Notes: generated by a model from the sequence alone, not told the origin. A DNA stretch of 64,000 nt from an uncultured Flavobacteriaceae bacterium (GCA_938011315.1 CALLUG010000010.1:1-64000); one strand, 5' to 3'; positions 1 through 8,609 are shown, counted from the stretch's first letter. Translations and numbers: made by a program.

Positions 1-138
1 AATAATTGGGGTGGTTACTGTGTTAAACCCATTGAAATAGAATTTTGGCAGGGGAGGGCCAACAGGCTGCACGACAGGATTCGTTATCAATTACAAGAGG
101 ACAGTAATACTTATACAATAGATAGGTTATCGCCGTAA
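1..138 (+). CDS. pdxH: Pyridoxamine 5'-phosphate oxidase, C-terminal end only
   Basis: The window opens inside a gene. The last 45 codons read [19 protein letters not shown], then RLHDRIRY and DRLSP before the stop. This is the conserved FMN- and substrate-binding tail of PdxH (WGGY, IEFWQGR, RLHDR). The enzyme oxidises pyridoxine or pyridoxamine 5'-phosphate to pyridoxal 5'-phosphate in the cytoplasm. The N-terminal part lies outside the window. It is the core-genome neighbour of the accessory block that follows on the opposite strand, so it marks the left edge of that block. Confidence 0.93.
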   Translation, partial: NNWGGYCVKPIEIEFWQGRANRLHDRIRYQLQEDSNTYTIDRLSP

Positions 139-194
139 TTGATAGATACTATTCCAATAATTAGGCAAGCTCTTTAGAATGAGTTTTCATTAGC

Positions 195-1769
195 TTACTT
201 ACGGAGTCTTTTCTTTTTCAACTTATTTCTGATTTTAGTTAATTTTAGTAAGTCTTCATTATTAATTCCGAGGGTAGAATTAAGGATGTTATAGTCATTC
301 TGTATTAGTATTTCTTCAATATTTGATTTGTTCTCAAAATTAGCTGTGAAATGATTAAATTGATTAATCATAATTTTATTATATGGAATTGGTAATTTTT
401 TAAATTCACTAGGTATAAGTTCTAAAACTCCTCCGCCATAATATCTCCCTTCTAATTCCGATAGGAGTAGAGTTAAAGTGTTGTAAAATGAATAAATAAA
501 ACTATTCAAGTCGTAACCATTTCTCATTCTAACTTTATATGCAGAGTCTGTTACGAATGCATCGGAATTATTCTTTAAAAGCTTTGGGTATAAATGACTT
601 CTTTTAAAGAAAAAAGCATCTGGTTTCTTAGAAATATTTGGAATAATATACCAATTTTTTCTAATTCCACATTTATGTCTTTGAGGTAATTTTTCTAATA
701 CACCAACATCTAAATATTCCCTTAATTTCTTTGAAATTTTATCGGTATCATTTAATTGTAAAAGTTTCGTTGGGCGATTGTCCTTTTCAAGTTTTTGAAT
801 ATCGTTATCATTAAAAACGACACTTCCATTTACAAAAAGACCTTTTTGGATAATTGGTTTAGTGTATTTCGATAAGTTATATTTATTTTCAGTTTCTTTA
901 TCAATTATAAAATAGTTGTTTGCTCCAGTTACAATTCCAGGCTTAGATTCAGAATAATCATTAACCGTTTTAAGTTCTTTCTTTAAATTTTCAATGAAAG
1001 TTAACTCATCAGAAGTTAAAAAATGATGTGTCCATTTTACTTTTGATTCAACTAATAAATTATTATTATTTAAAACAAAGCTATTTTGTTGTAATGATTC
1101 TTTTGATGAAATATTAGTAAAGAATTCGCCTTTTTGCTCTGCTTTTTTATAAGCAAATAGAACAATTGTATCTTGCCCTTTACATTCAAACATAAGGTCA
1201 TTGAACGTAAAAATTTCAATTCTTTCAAATTCTTTTTTTAAATATTCACGAACTTCTTCTGCAAATTTAACTTGTAATAATTCTGAAGGTAAAACAAATG
1301 CTAAAACTCCATTTTTAGTTAATAATGTATTTGCTTTAACCAAAAATGTAGCCCAAATATTTTTAACTGAAGCTTCAGTTAAATTTTCGTTTGAATGTAT
1401 CTCTTTGCTTAATTTAATTTGTTTTGAGGTAAGAATATTTTTTTTTACATAAGGTGGATTTCCAATAACTGCTGAATATTGTTTATTGATTGAATATTCT
1501 AAGAAATCTGTTTTTACAAATGATGCAGTTTTTTTACTCCATTTTTTAGAAGCTGTATTTAACTCAACTCTATTAATGTCTAATGCCGTTAAATTGATGT
1601 TTATGTTTTCTTCTTTAGCTAATTCAGAAATAAAAGCACCATCTCCAACACTTGGCTCTAAAATAGACATACGGGCTCTGTTTTCAAAATGAGATAAAAC
1701 TCTTTTTGAAATAAAACTCGCCAAATATTGTGGCGTGTAATATGAACCTGTTTGTTTTTGGTTTGTCAT
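195..1769 (-). CDS. Class I N6-adenine DNA methyltransferase (Eco57I/TaqI-like)
   Basis: This 524-aa protein begins with the GSYYTPQYLASFI segment typical of this group. It then shows an S-adenosylmethionine motif I (ILEPSVGDGAF, residues about 36-46) and the catalytic NPPY motif (about 104-107), the signature of amino-methylation of adenine. The C-terminal two thirds resemble a target-recognition region with no nuclease motif that I can see. It is the last gene of a four-gene minus-strand operon, starting 4 bp after the HNH nuclease gene stops. By context it probably protects the host DNA from the nuclease, or marks DNA for the module. The recognition sequence cannot be read from the sequence. 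A stand-alone (orphan) methylase is the alternative, but the tight spacing argues for a shared role. Confidence 0.85.
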   Translation of the reverse strand: MTNQKQTGSYYTPQYLASFISKRVLSHFENRARMSILEPSVGDGAFISELAKEENININLTALDINRVELNTASKKWSKKTASFVKTDFLEYSINKQYSAVIGNPPYVKKNILTSKQIKLSKEIHSNENLTEASVKNIWATFLVKANTLLTKNGVLAFVLPSELLQVKFAEEVREYLKKEFERIEIFTFNDLMFECKGQDTIVLFAYKKAEQKGEFFTNISSKESLQQNSFVLNNNNLLVESKVKWTHHFLTSDELTFIENLKKELKTVNDYSESKPGIVTGANNYFIIDKETENKYNLSKYTKPIIQKGLFVNGSVVFNDNDIQKLEKDNRPTKLLQLNDTDKISKKLREYLDVGVLEKLPQRHKCGIRKNWYIIPNISKKPDAFFFKRSHLYPKLLKNNSDAFVTDSAYKVRMRNGYDLNSFIYSFYNTLTLLLSELEGRYYGGGVLELIPSEFKKLPIPYNKIMINQFNHFTANFENKSNIEEILIQNDYNILNSTLGINNEDLLKLTKIRNKLKKKRLRK

Positions 1770-1773
1770 AGCG

Positions 1774-2397
1774 TTATATACTATTATAGTGTTCTATAAG
1801 TGCTTTGTCATATTTATAATATTCAAAACTTAACTTTTCAGCTTTTGCTTTAATTTCATTATATTCATTAGAGCCTTCTTCTCTTTTGTTTAACTCAATA
1901 ATAAAAATATCAATTAGTTTTCTTCTTTCGTTCAATTCCCATAAAAGTCTAAGTGCATAATTTCTTTCATCAAACTTAAATGCCGTTTCCCACATCCATT
2001 TTCCTAAGTTTGTACTCCACATAATTCCACCATCATCTGTTCGGTATAAGTGAGTGTCATAATCTTCATCACAAGGGTCTACAAAACCTTTATCATTGGC
2101 ATTTGATATACTAATATCTTCTGTTGGCCATTTTGCAAGTTTTTTATTGTTACAAAATTTACAAGAATAAACTAGGTTTGAATATTCCACATCTGATATT
2201 TTACCTTCTAATAATGATTTAGGAATAAAATGGTCAACTTCATACCAAGTGTGTCTATAGCCATCATAAGAACCACAGTAACCACAATGTGAGTGAAAAT
2301 CTTCACGTAAATCAGGTTTGTGTTTTGTCCAATTCCCCTCTTCAGGCGATTTTGTTGGCTCAGGACGTCTTATAGGTAGTTTGTCCCTTACTTTCAT
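1774..2397 (-). CDS. HNH endonuclease family protein
   Basis: The 207-aa protein has the zinc-finger form of the HNH fold. Cys38 and Cys41 (HCGYCG) are followed by the catalytic pair Asp55-His56 (YEVDHFIPKS), then Asn74 (SNLVYSC), and Cys79/Cys82 with Asn83 (CKFCNN). These are the metal-binding and catalytic residues of HNH nucleases that cut DNA. The C-terminal half is charged and helical and may bind a partner. The gene starts inside the stop codon of the receiver-domain gene (ATGA overlap), so the two are translationally coupled. Beside a methyltransferase it is the obvious effector. It is too small for a complete type II enzyme with its own specificity, so it may depend on the ATPase/receiver proteins. 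Confidence 0.85.
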   Translation of the reverse strand: MKVRDKLPIRRPEPTKSPEEGNWTKHKPDLREDFHSHCGYCGSYDGYRHTWYEVDHFIPKSLLEGKISDVEYSNLVYSCKFCNNKKLAKWPTEDISISNANDKGFVDPCDEDYDTHLYRTDDGGIMWSTNLGKWMWETAFKFDERNYALRLLWELNERRKLIDIFIIELNKREEGSNEYNEIKAKAEKLSFEYYKYDKALIEHYNSI

Positions 2398-3056
2398 TTC
2401 TTCTTGCTTTTTTCAATTAATGATTGCAAGAATGCTTCAGCTTCTTTTCGAGTTTTAGATAAATCATCTAATTTCTCGAATGAAATTAATTTTTCTGGAA
2501 TTTCTTTCTTTTTAGTTTTATCTAAATCGCTTAATTCTCTTTGTAAAGAAATTAGCGAGTCCTGCTCTGATGAACTCAATCCTTCTTCTTCTCCTTTTAC
2601 CAATAATTCAGAAATTAAAGTCTTCTTTTTATCTATGTGATTACGATATTGAAGAATACTTTTTTCAAGTTCCATTGTGAATTTTTTTGCTGATTCCTCT
2701 GTTTCAAAAACATCCCCTTTGTCGTATATTTTCATCCAGTCTTCAACAAACTCTTCTGCAAAAGATTTATCACTTGTGAAAATTATATAAGGGAATCTAG
2801 GCTTATTATCATAAAAATCACTTTCAATTAAATGACCATTGAAACTAACCATATTTGTTCCATTCAAATTGAAATCAATCATTAATAAGTCAATATCATT
2901 TGCATCATAAACTTGTGTCATTAATTCATTGAAAGTCATTCCTTGTTCAAAATTAAAACCTCTTACATTAAATCCATAAGGTCTCAATCTACGAGCATAA
3001 GTGTTTACTTCGTTTGGATCTTCGTCTATGTAGCCAATAGTGTATTTTGTTTTCAT
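2394..3056 (-). CDS. Receiver-domain (response-regulator-like) protein with coiled-coil tail
   Basis: The first ~120 residues form a CheY-like receiver domain with every catalytic position in place: the acidic pocket Asp11-Glu12-Asp13 (YIDEDPNE), the phospho-acceptor Asp61 (LLMIDFN), Thr94 (IIFTSD) and Lys113 (YDKGD). The remaining ~100 residues are highly charged and predicted helical or coiled-coil. There is no DNA-binding output domain, so it is not an ordinary transcription factor. The gene begins 3 bp after the ATPase/kinase gene ends and overlaps the HNH gene by 4 bp. The likely job is to carry a phosphoryl signal from the kinase-like protein to the nuclease or methylase. The domain call is firm; the role is inference. 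Confidence 0.8.
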   Translation of the reverse strand: MKTKYTIGYIDEDPNEVNTYARRLRPYGFNVRGFNFEQGMTFNELMTQVYDANDIDLLMIDFNLNGTNMVSFNGHLIESDFYDNKPRFPYIIFTSDKSFAEEFVEDWMKIYDKGDVFETEESAKKFTMELEKSILQYRNHIDKKKTLISELLVKGEEEGLSSSEQDSLISLQRELSDLDKTKKKEIPEKLISFEKLDDLSKTRKEAEAFLQSLIEKSKKK

Positions 3057-3059
3057 AAT

Positions 3060-5495
3060 TTATTTCTTTCTTGTCAGGAAAACGATTTTAACTTTAAAAC
3101 CTTTGTCTGTTTCTAAAATATCAATGTCGCCATTATTGTCGTCAATTACACTTTTAACCAAATACATCCCTAAACCTGTTCCGATTTCATCTCCTTTTCT
3201 ATTCTTTTTAGAAGTTGTGAATGCAAGGAAAATATCTTCTTTTGTTGTGAATACCTTTGGAATACCAGCACCATTGTCTGAATATATAAATTCTAGTGTT
3301 TCATTTTTAATAGAAGATTCTATTTTTATTTCTCTATTCTGAACTTTTTTAAGGCTTTCAAATGAATCTATTGAATTATTAATGAGATTTGAAAAAATTG
3401 TGCTAATATCCATTTCAAAAGCCCTAAAGCTGTAGTTTTTATCTTTTAGATTATCTACTAACTCTAATTTTATGTCTTTTGATTTTAAGACTTTCTTCCA
3501 ATTTTTTTCTAATGATTTAAAATAAGTTGAAAAATTTAAAGCTCCTCTTTTCCTTTTATCTTTCTGAATCGAGGTAAGCGAATAATTTACCCAATGCTTA
3601 ATCTTTTCATTATTTTCTTTGAGCAAATTAATAATATCAATACCATCTTTATACTCAATACCTTTTTTTAATTCTTTCTCGATAAGGTTTTTGTATATTA
3701 CTTCTAAGGAAATAATTTCTGATGAGTTATTTCGTATTTGTTTTAATTCGTGTGCAAAAGAAGAAACTATAAGTCCTAAACTAGCAAGTGCACGAACTTG
3801 AACTATTTCTTCATTTTCCTTTTGTGCTTTTTCTTCATCTATAGCTTTAAAAGTATCTTTAAAAGCCTGTTCATAGGTTTTTTTTTCCTCTTTTTCTTGT
3901 TCTTTTTGAAATAAATCTACAGTATCTTTTTTCTTGCCATAAACTTTTTCATCGACTTCTTTTCGCTTCTCAATAATTTTAGAAGCTAGTTTTTCAGCTC
4001 TTCGTTGAATTTCGGCTTCTCTTTCAGCTTCTTTTTCTTGTTTGAAATGCTTATAGAAAGGGTTTAAAATTTTTGTTCTATCTATTTCAAATTCTCGTAT
4101 AACGCCACCAATTATTACTTTGAATAAATCAAAAGAATCATTTTCTTGGAGAGAATCCCTGTCCGATTTATCAATTAATAAAGGATTTGTTTTTCTAGAA
4201 ATAGTTATTATACCAGCTGTTTGTTCTGGTCTAACTCTCCAATCTCCGATTCTTTGTCCTGCACCAGCTGGACTTTGAGCTACTTTTGCTCCTAATTTTA
4301 GCCAATCATTAGTTGGGTCACCATAAGGCCTAACTCTAAATGAATCTCTATAAACTTTAACACCTCCAAATTTACTCAAAACTGAACGCCTTTCTGAAGC
4401 AATAACTGTTTTGTACGGATATCCTTCTTTAGAAGAATTTGAATATTTTAAATAATAAAAAGTTAAATCGAATGAACCGACATTTTTTAATTGATTTTTT
4501 TGTGAATCGTCTAATTTCCAATTTAAAATTTCATCAATTGGTTTAGAATAGCTAAATGTTTTGTTGAGGATAGTTTTTAAATCATATGGTTTTTTTGCGT
4601 TATTAAATATGAAAGCATAATTCTCTTTAACTTTTTTCAAGTCAAGTTCATTTCTGGTTATTTCAAAGTTTACTTTTAATTTATCCGCATTATAGTTTGC
4701 AGCTAATTTATAATCATAATCATTGAAGAAAGCAGTATTCACTTCTCCAAATTCATCAGGATTTTGAAAATGATGAAAATATACTTCAAAAGGAATTTTT
4801 AATTCTTTTGGTGGTATTAATGCTTCCAAATTTTTAAAAACATCATTTATACTATCTTCATCCCAACTATCTTTTAAATTGTTTATTTTAAGGATTGTTC
4901 CTTTATTAAAAGAAACATTTTTAATCTGCTTTTCTAATCTTGTATTTCCTTTAATAATTGATTTTATCTTCTCGGATAGATTTAGACTAATTGGTTCTAT
5001 ATCTGCTTCAATTTGAGAAATGATTTTATCTGAATCATCAAATTGATTCCAATCCATTTTCCAATATGTCCCTTGGTTTTTTTGTGTTTTTTTAGGCAAT
5101 GTCCACATTTCTGTCTCAAACCCTAGTCTATCTAATGCAAATCTACCAATTCCTTTTGCTCCAGTTTTGGTACGTTTGTCTTCTGAGATAAAATATTTTT
5201 CTTTGTTCCCTGTTCCAATTTGCATCCAATGGTCATTTATGACTTTTTCAGTCATTCCTTCCCCATTGTCAATTATGTACAAAACACTCTTCTCTTTTAT
5301 AGGAACTTTATATTCCTTTCCATTTTTATCATGTTTTGTTTCAAAAGGAATATCAAAAAAGACAAAACAATTGTTTGCATCAGCATCATAGGAGTTTTTA
5401 ACCAACTCAATTATGGCACCCTCAGGATTAGAGAAATTTTCTCTACCTAATAGTTTACCCGCTCTAGCAGAAACTTTAAAAGGTATTTTAGCCAT
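3060..5495 (-). CDS. Double GHKL ATPase: Hsp90/MORC-like N-terminus plus histidine-kinase-like C-terminus
   Basis: The 811-aa protein carries two GHKL ATP-binding domains. The N-terminal one has an N box with Glu30 and Asn34 (IIELVKNSYDA), a DNGEGM box at 76-81 and a glycine lid GAKGIGRFA at 112-120, as in Hsp90, MutL and MORC ATPases. A long charged region (about 500-580) leads to FAHELKQ, where His582 sits like the phospho-acceptor of a dimerisation/HisKA helix. A second ATPase domain follows with NLINNSIDSF (about 703), SDNGAGI (about 739-745) and GTGLGMYLVK (about 772-781). There are no transmembrane segments, so it acts in the cytoplasm. It is the first gene of the operon with the receiver, HNH nuclease and methyltransferase genes. 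It probably senses DNA or phage state and phosphorylates the receiver. Whether the N-terminal domain is a clamp is unknown. Confidence 0.8.
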   Translation of the reverse strand: MAKIPFKVSARAGKLLGRENFSNPEGAIIELVKNSYDADANNCFVFFDIPFETKHDKNGKEYKVPIKEKSVLYIIDNGEGMTEKVINDHWMQIGTGNKEKYFISEDKRTKTGAKGIGRFALDRLGFETEMWTLPKKTQKNQGTYWKMDWNQFDDSDKIISQIEADIEPISLNLSEKIKSIIKGNTRLEKQIKNVSFNKGTILKINNLKDSWDEDSINDVFKNLEALIPPKELKIPFEVYFHHFQNPDEFGEVNTAFFNDYDYKLAANYNADKLKVNFEITRNELDLKKVKENYAFIFNNAKKPYDLKTILNKTFSYSKPIDEILNWKLDDSQKNQLKNVGSFDLTFYYLKYSNSSKEGYPYKTVIASERRSVLSKFGGVKVYRDSFRVRPYGDPTNDWLKLGAKVAQSPAGAGQRIGDWRVRPEQTAGIITISRKTNPLLIDKSDRDSLQENDSFDLFKVIIGGVIREFEIDRTKILNPFYKHFKQEKEAEREAEIQRRAEKLASKIIEKRKEVDEKVYGKKKDTVDLFQKEQEKEEKKTYEQAFKDTFKAIDEEKAQKENEEIVQVRALASLGLIVSSFAHELKQIRNNSSEIISLEVIYKNLIEKELKKGIEYKDGIDIINLLKENNEKIKHWVNYSLTSIQKDKRKRGALNFSTYFKSLEKNWKKVLKSKDIKLELVDNLKDKNYSFRAFEMDISTIFSNLINNSIDSFESLKKVQNREIKIESSIKNETLEFIYSDNGAGIPKVFTTKEDIFLAFTTSKKNRKGDEIGTGLGMYLVKSVIDDNNGDIDILETDKGFKVKIVFLTRKK

Positions 5496-5706
5496 TATTC
5501 AGTTTTAAATATTTACAAACTTCTTCTAGTACAATGGATGGTTTTTTGTCAATCGCTAACGTAATTAGATATAATTCATTAACTGTAAATCGAGTAGATT
5601 CATTAAGATTTGATTCACTAAGTTTAGAGGTGCTAATCCTGTTTGTCTAGCGATTTCAGCTTTGTTTACCTATTTTTTATTTAAAAACTTATCTATTTTC
5701 AGTCAT
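5488..5706 (-). pseudogene. Broken XRE-type helix-turn-helix regulator upstream of the ATPase operon
   Basis: The minus strand still spells a small HTH regulator of about 70 codons, but in pieces. MTENR starts at 5706 and meets a stop at once. In the next frame DKFLNKK is followed by a TAG, then NKAEIARQTG (the helix-turn-helix). After a further frameshift comes ESTRFTVNELYLITLAIDKK and then a short tail ending at 5488. That tail overlaps the ATPase start codon by several bases, which shows the two genes were once translationally coupled. At least two frameshifts and one nonsense codon are needed to explain it. It was most likely the control protein of the operon, now lost. Confidence 0.7.
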
Positions 5707-5726
5707 TTGTCTAGAAATGTTTGATA

Positions 5727-5734
5727 CAAATATA
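5727..5734 (-). promoter_or_regulatory. Probable -7 element for the defence operon
   Basis: On the minus strand the sequence TATATTTG fits the Bacteroidetes -7 consensus TAnnTTTG and lies about 20 bp before the start codon of the broken regulator. No good -33 TTTG is present at the usual spacing, so the promoter may be weak or may depend on a regulator. Confidence 0.4.
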
Positions 5735-5770
5735 CAATGTTCTGCCACGAATGTTATGAAAACACTAAAT

Positions 5771-5877
5771 TATACCAATCGTTATTTAAAATGAGCTATA
5801 ACTAATTTGGAATCTATTGTATTTATGTTTCATATAGACGCGATTATACAGCTTATTTTGAGTCATAACTGGCGTTA
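5771..5877 (+). repeat. Palindromic intergenic repeat, copy A (short form)
   Basis: It begins TATACCAATCGTTATTTAAA and ends near GCTTATTTTGAGTCATAAC. It matches the ends of copies at 20245-20405 (reverse), 25209-25300 and 61981-62147. It lacks the inner hairpin of the long copies, and its right end is decayed. It has no coding capacity and lies between the defence block and dusB. Confidence 0.75.
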
Positions 5878-5909
5878 ATTTGTAAAATGACTAAGTCAGT
5901 AAAAAAATG

Positions 5910-5917
5910 TAATTTTG
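5910..5917 (+). promoter_or_regulatory. Probable -7 element for dusB
   Basis: TAATTTTG matches TAnnTTTG and sits 19 bp before the TTG start codon of dusB. A clear -33 element at the right distance was not found. Confidence 0.4.
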
Positions 5918-5936
5918 CCAAAAATAAAAAAAGACT

Positions 5937-6935
5937 TTGGTAAAAATAGGCGATATACAACTCCCAGACTTTCCACTGCTACTAGCTCCTATGGAAGATG
6001 TTAGCGATCCACCATTTAGAGCTCTATGTAAAGAGCAAGGCGCAGATTTGGTTTATACTGAATTTATATCGAGCGAAGGCCTAATTAGAGATGCAGCCAA
6101 AAGCACAATGAAACTAGACATTTATGAAAAAGAGCGTCCAGTAGGTATTCAAATTTTTGGTGCCAATCTCGATTCTATGCTCAAGTCTGTTGAAATTGTA
6201 GAAAAGTCTAAGCCAGATATTATTGATATTAACTTTGGTTGCCCAGTCAAAAAAGTGGTAAGCAAAGGCGCTGGTGCAGGAATTTTAAAAGATATCGACC
6301 TTATGGTGTCTTTAACCAAAGCTATGGTAAAGCATACAAAACTACCAATTACAGTAAAAACCCGTTTAGGTTGGGACCATAATTCTATTAAAATTGTTGA
6401 GGTAGCAGAACGCTTACAAGATATAGGATGCAAAGCAATCGCTATTCATGGTAGGACTAGAGCGCAGATGTATAAAGGCGATGCCGACTGGAACCCTATT
6501 GCTGAGGTAAAAAATAACCCACGAATGCACATTCCTGTGTTTGGTAATGGCGATGTTAATACGCCAAAAAGAGCGATGTTAATGCGAGATACTTATGGTC
6601 TAGATGGTGCTATGATTGGTCGTGCTACTATTGGCAATCCTTGGTTTTTTAAGCAAGTAAAACATTTTTTTAATACAGGAACGCATTTGCCCCCAGTATC
6701 TTTGCAAGAGCGTGTTGCCGCAGCACGACGACATTTAGAAATGGCTATCGCTTGGAAAGGCGAAACCCTAGGTGTTTTTGAAACCCGCAGACATTATACA
6801 AACTACTTTAAGGGCATCCCTAATTTTAAACCTTACCGTACTAAAATGGTAACTAGCGATAAGTCGGAAGACGTATTTGCAGCGTTTGATATGGTTTTAG
6901 AAAATTTTTCTGATTATCAATTTGCAACACCATAA
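5937..6935 (+). CDS. dusB: tRNA-dihydrouridine synthase B
   Basis: This 332-aa FMN enzyme reduces uridine to dihydrouridine in the D-loop of tRNAs. Visible hallmarks are LLAPMEDVSDPPFR near the N-terminus (flavin binding), GVQIFG-type strand (VGIQIFGAN), DINFGCPVKKV with the catalytic cysteine, KTRLGW, and IHGRTRAQMYKG, plus GNGDV and GAMIGRATIGNPW. The reading frame starts with TTG. Family members begin MVKIG at the same place and no ATG is available nearby, so TTG is the likely start. It is transcribed alone and convergent with the permease gene downstream, with only 14 bp between them. Confidence 0.93.
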   Translation: MVKIGDIQLPDFPLLLAPMEDVSDPPFRALCKEQGADLVYTEFISSEGLIRDAAKSTMKLDIYEKERPVGIQIFGANLDSMLKSVEIVEKSKPDIIDINFGCPVKKVVSKGAGAGILKDIDLMVSLTKAMVKHTKLPITVKTRLGWDHNSIKIVEVAERLQDIGCKAIAIHGRTRAQMYKGDADWNPIAEVKNNPRMHIPVFGNGDVNTPKRAMLMRDTYGLDGAMIGRATIGNPWFFKQVKHFFNTGTHLPPVSLQERVAAARRHLEMAIAWKGETLGVFETRRHYTNYFKGIPNFKPYRTKMVTSDKSEDVFAAFDMVLENFSDYQFATP

Positions 6936-6949
6936 AAAAGCTAAAATAG

Positions 6950-8146
6950 CTAGTCGATTAGACGCTTTGTAATTCGTGTCGATGCTATTTTTGAGGCTAA
7001 AATACCTAAAAATGAAATGGTTAAAAACACGATTATAAAATTAATAGGCAAAATACTTACAGGATAGGCAATGCTCTCGGTAAGCATAAGTAAAGATAAT
7101 TTGCTTTGCAATAATACACTTATATAACCCAATAGCAACCCAATAGCACCACCAACTAAAGTCATTAAAACACCTTGAAAGAAAAATATGCGACGAATAT
7201 TTTTTAAGGTTAGCCCTAAATTAAATAAGGTTTTTAGATTACTCTTTTTGTCCAAAATCATCATTACAATAGCGCCTACAATATTAAAAAGTGCAATAAT
7301 TAACACTAATGTAAAAATTAAATATACTGCCAAATTTTCGGTATTCAACATTTTGTATAACGCATCGTTAAGCTGAATTCTATTTTTTATCACAACCTTA
7401 TCCCCAAAAATGTTTTGCAAACTTTCTTTTACGGTATCAATAGCCTCTAGGTCGGTAAGTCTAAGCTCTAGAGCTGTAATTTGGTTGTCTGTATAGTTTA
7501 ACAAATACTGTACTGTTTCTAGGTTGGCGTAAATGCTAGAGTTGTTTAAGTCTTCGTCGATACTAAAGCTTCCTACATTTGTAACGTTAAGCTCAGTATA
7601 GGCGGATTTTTGGGAACTAATTTGTCCTTTACCTGGTTTTACAGCTAAGATTTTCAAAGCCTTATCAAAGCTAAAAAAACTTAAACCCAAGTTGTAAGCT
7701 ACACCAGACCCCGATACAATTTGATCTGTATTTGGAGCCATCCAACGGCCTTCTTGCAAAATATGCGCAATAGTTTGTTTTGGGTAATTTTCGTCAACTC
7801 CTTTTACGGTTACAATTTTAATTTTTTCGCCGTACTTTAAGACAAAACGTTCTTCTATAATTTGCGAGTATGAAGCAACTTGGGTTATGGTATTGAGCTC
7901 AGAACGCTCTTTTGCACTTAGTTCAAAACGTTTCCCCTTGGCACTACTAATTTTTAAGTCTGGATCTGCAACAGATATAGAGGCTACGGTTAGTTCCTTT
8001 AAACCAGAAAATCCAGAGAGCACAATAAACAGTGCCATAGCTCCAATTATAATTCCAAAAGCAGCAATACTACTTATAATATTAATAGCATTATTACTAC
8101 TTTTAGATCGCAAATAGCGTTTGGCTATATATAACGAAACGTTCAA
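6950..8146 (-). CDS. ABC transporter permease, LolC/LolE-FtsX type
   Basis: The 398-aa inner-membrane protein has one N-terminal transmembrane helix (after MNVSLYIAKRYLRSK), a large periplasmic MacB/FtsX-core domain (about 50-265), and three C-terminal helices (about 275-395). This is the architecture of LolC/LolE subunits that release lipoproteins from the inner membrane. The segment KKSNLKTLFNLGLTLKNIRR is the cytoplasmic coupling loop that contacts the ATPase. No ATPase gene is adjacent; in Bacteroidetes the LolD partner is usually elsewhere. It starts 3 bp after rbfA and is probably co-transcribed with it. Confidence 0.85.
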   Translation of the reverse strand: MNVSLYIAKRYLRSKSSNNAINIISSIAAFGIIIGAMALFIVLSGFSGLKELTVASISVADPDLKISSAKGKRFELSAKERSELNTITQVASYSQIIEERFVLKYGEKIKIVTVKGVDENYPKQTIAHILQEGRWMAPNTDQIVSGSGVAYNLGLSFFSFDKALKILAVKPGKGQISSQKSAYTELNVTNVGSFSIDEDLNNSSIYANLETVQYLLNYTDNQITALELRLTDLEAIDTVKESLQNIFGDKVVIKNRIQLNDALYKMLNTENLAVYLIFTLVLIIALFNIVGAIVMMILDKKSNLKTLFNLGLTLKNIRRIFFFQGVLMTLVGGAIGLLLGYISVLLQSKLSLLMLTESIAYPVSILPINFIIVFLTISFLGILASKIASTRITKRLID

Positions 8147-8149
8147 TGA

Positions 8150-8542
8150 TTAAGCTTTTTTTCTTTTTTGGAGTAAGCTAGGGTCACTAATTGGATTGTC
8201 TAAGCCTTTTAGGGAACGCTCTATATTGTCGATATACTCTAGCGAGTCGTCTATAAAAAACGCTAGCTGTGGCATTTTGCGTAATTGGTGTCTTGTGCGC
8301 TGTGCCAACTCATGTTTTATTAAAGGCGTGTTAGAGCGTATGCCTTCTAGCATTTCTTTGCCCTTACTTATAGGAAAAATACTCAAGTACACTTTGGCTA
8401 TAGATAAATCTACAGTAACCTTTACCTTGGTTACCGATATAATAATATGTCGCAGTCCGCCTTGAGATGCTGCACCTTGAAGCACTTCTACCAAATCGCG
8501 TTGTAAGACTGATGCTATTTTTTTTTGACGATTGCTTTCCAT
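8150..8542 (-). CDS. rbfA: 30S ribosome-binding factor A
   Basis: The protein is 130 aa and starts MESNRQKKIASVLQRDLVEV, the usual N-terminus of RbfA. It carries the KH-like fold with ISVTKVKVTVDLSIAKVYLS and the terminal helix region LAFFIDDSLEYIDNIERSL. RbfA binds immature 30S subunits near the 5' end of 16S rRNA and helps late maturation and cold growth. The start was chosen because the family begins at this Met and upstream codons fall in the promoter of the divergent epimerase gene. It forms an operon with the permease gene downstream. Confidence 0.93.
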   Translation of the reverse strand: MESNRQKKIASVLQRDLVEVLQGAASQGGLRHIIISVTKVKVTVDLSIAKVYLSIFPISKGKEMLEGIRSNTPLIKHELAQRTRHQLRKMPQLAFFIDDSLEYIDNIERSLKGLDNPISDPSLLQKRKKA

Positions 8543-8597
8543 AGTACAAAAATAAGATATTTAAGGTGTTAATGTCTTAAAACAAGCGCAATTTAAT

Positions 8598-8605
8598 TAA
8601 ATTTG
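8598..8605 (+). promoter_or_regulatory. -7 promoter element just before methylmalonyl-CoA epimerase
   Basis: TAAATTTG fits TAnnTTTG exactly and ends only 4 bp before the first ATG. Transcription would start at or within a few bases of the ATG, so the mRNA would be leaderless or nearly so. The second ATG at 8613 is then an equally good start. Confidence 0.5.
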
Positions 8606-8609
8606 CGCC

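Noticed and set aside
195-1769. Methylase read as a full type IIG or BREX PglX enzyme
   Set aside because: At 524 aa it is too short and has no nuclease motif. No BREX partner genes are present.
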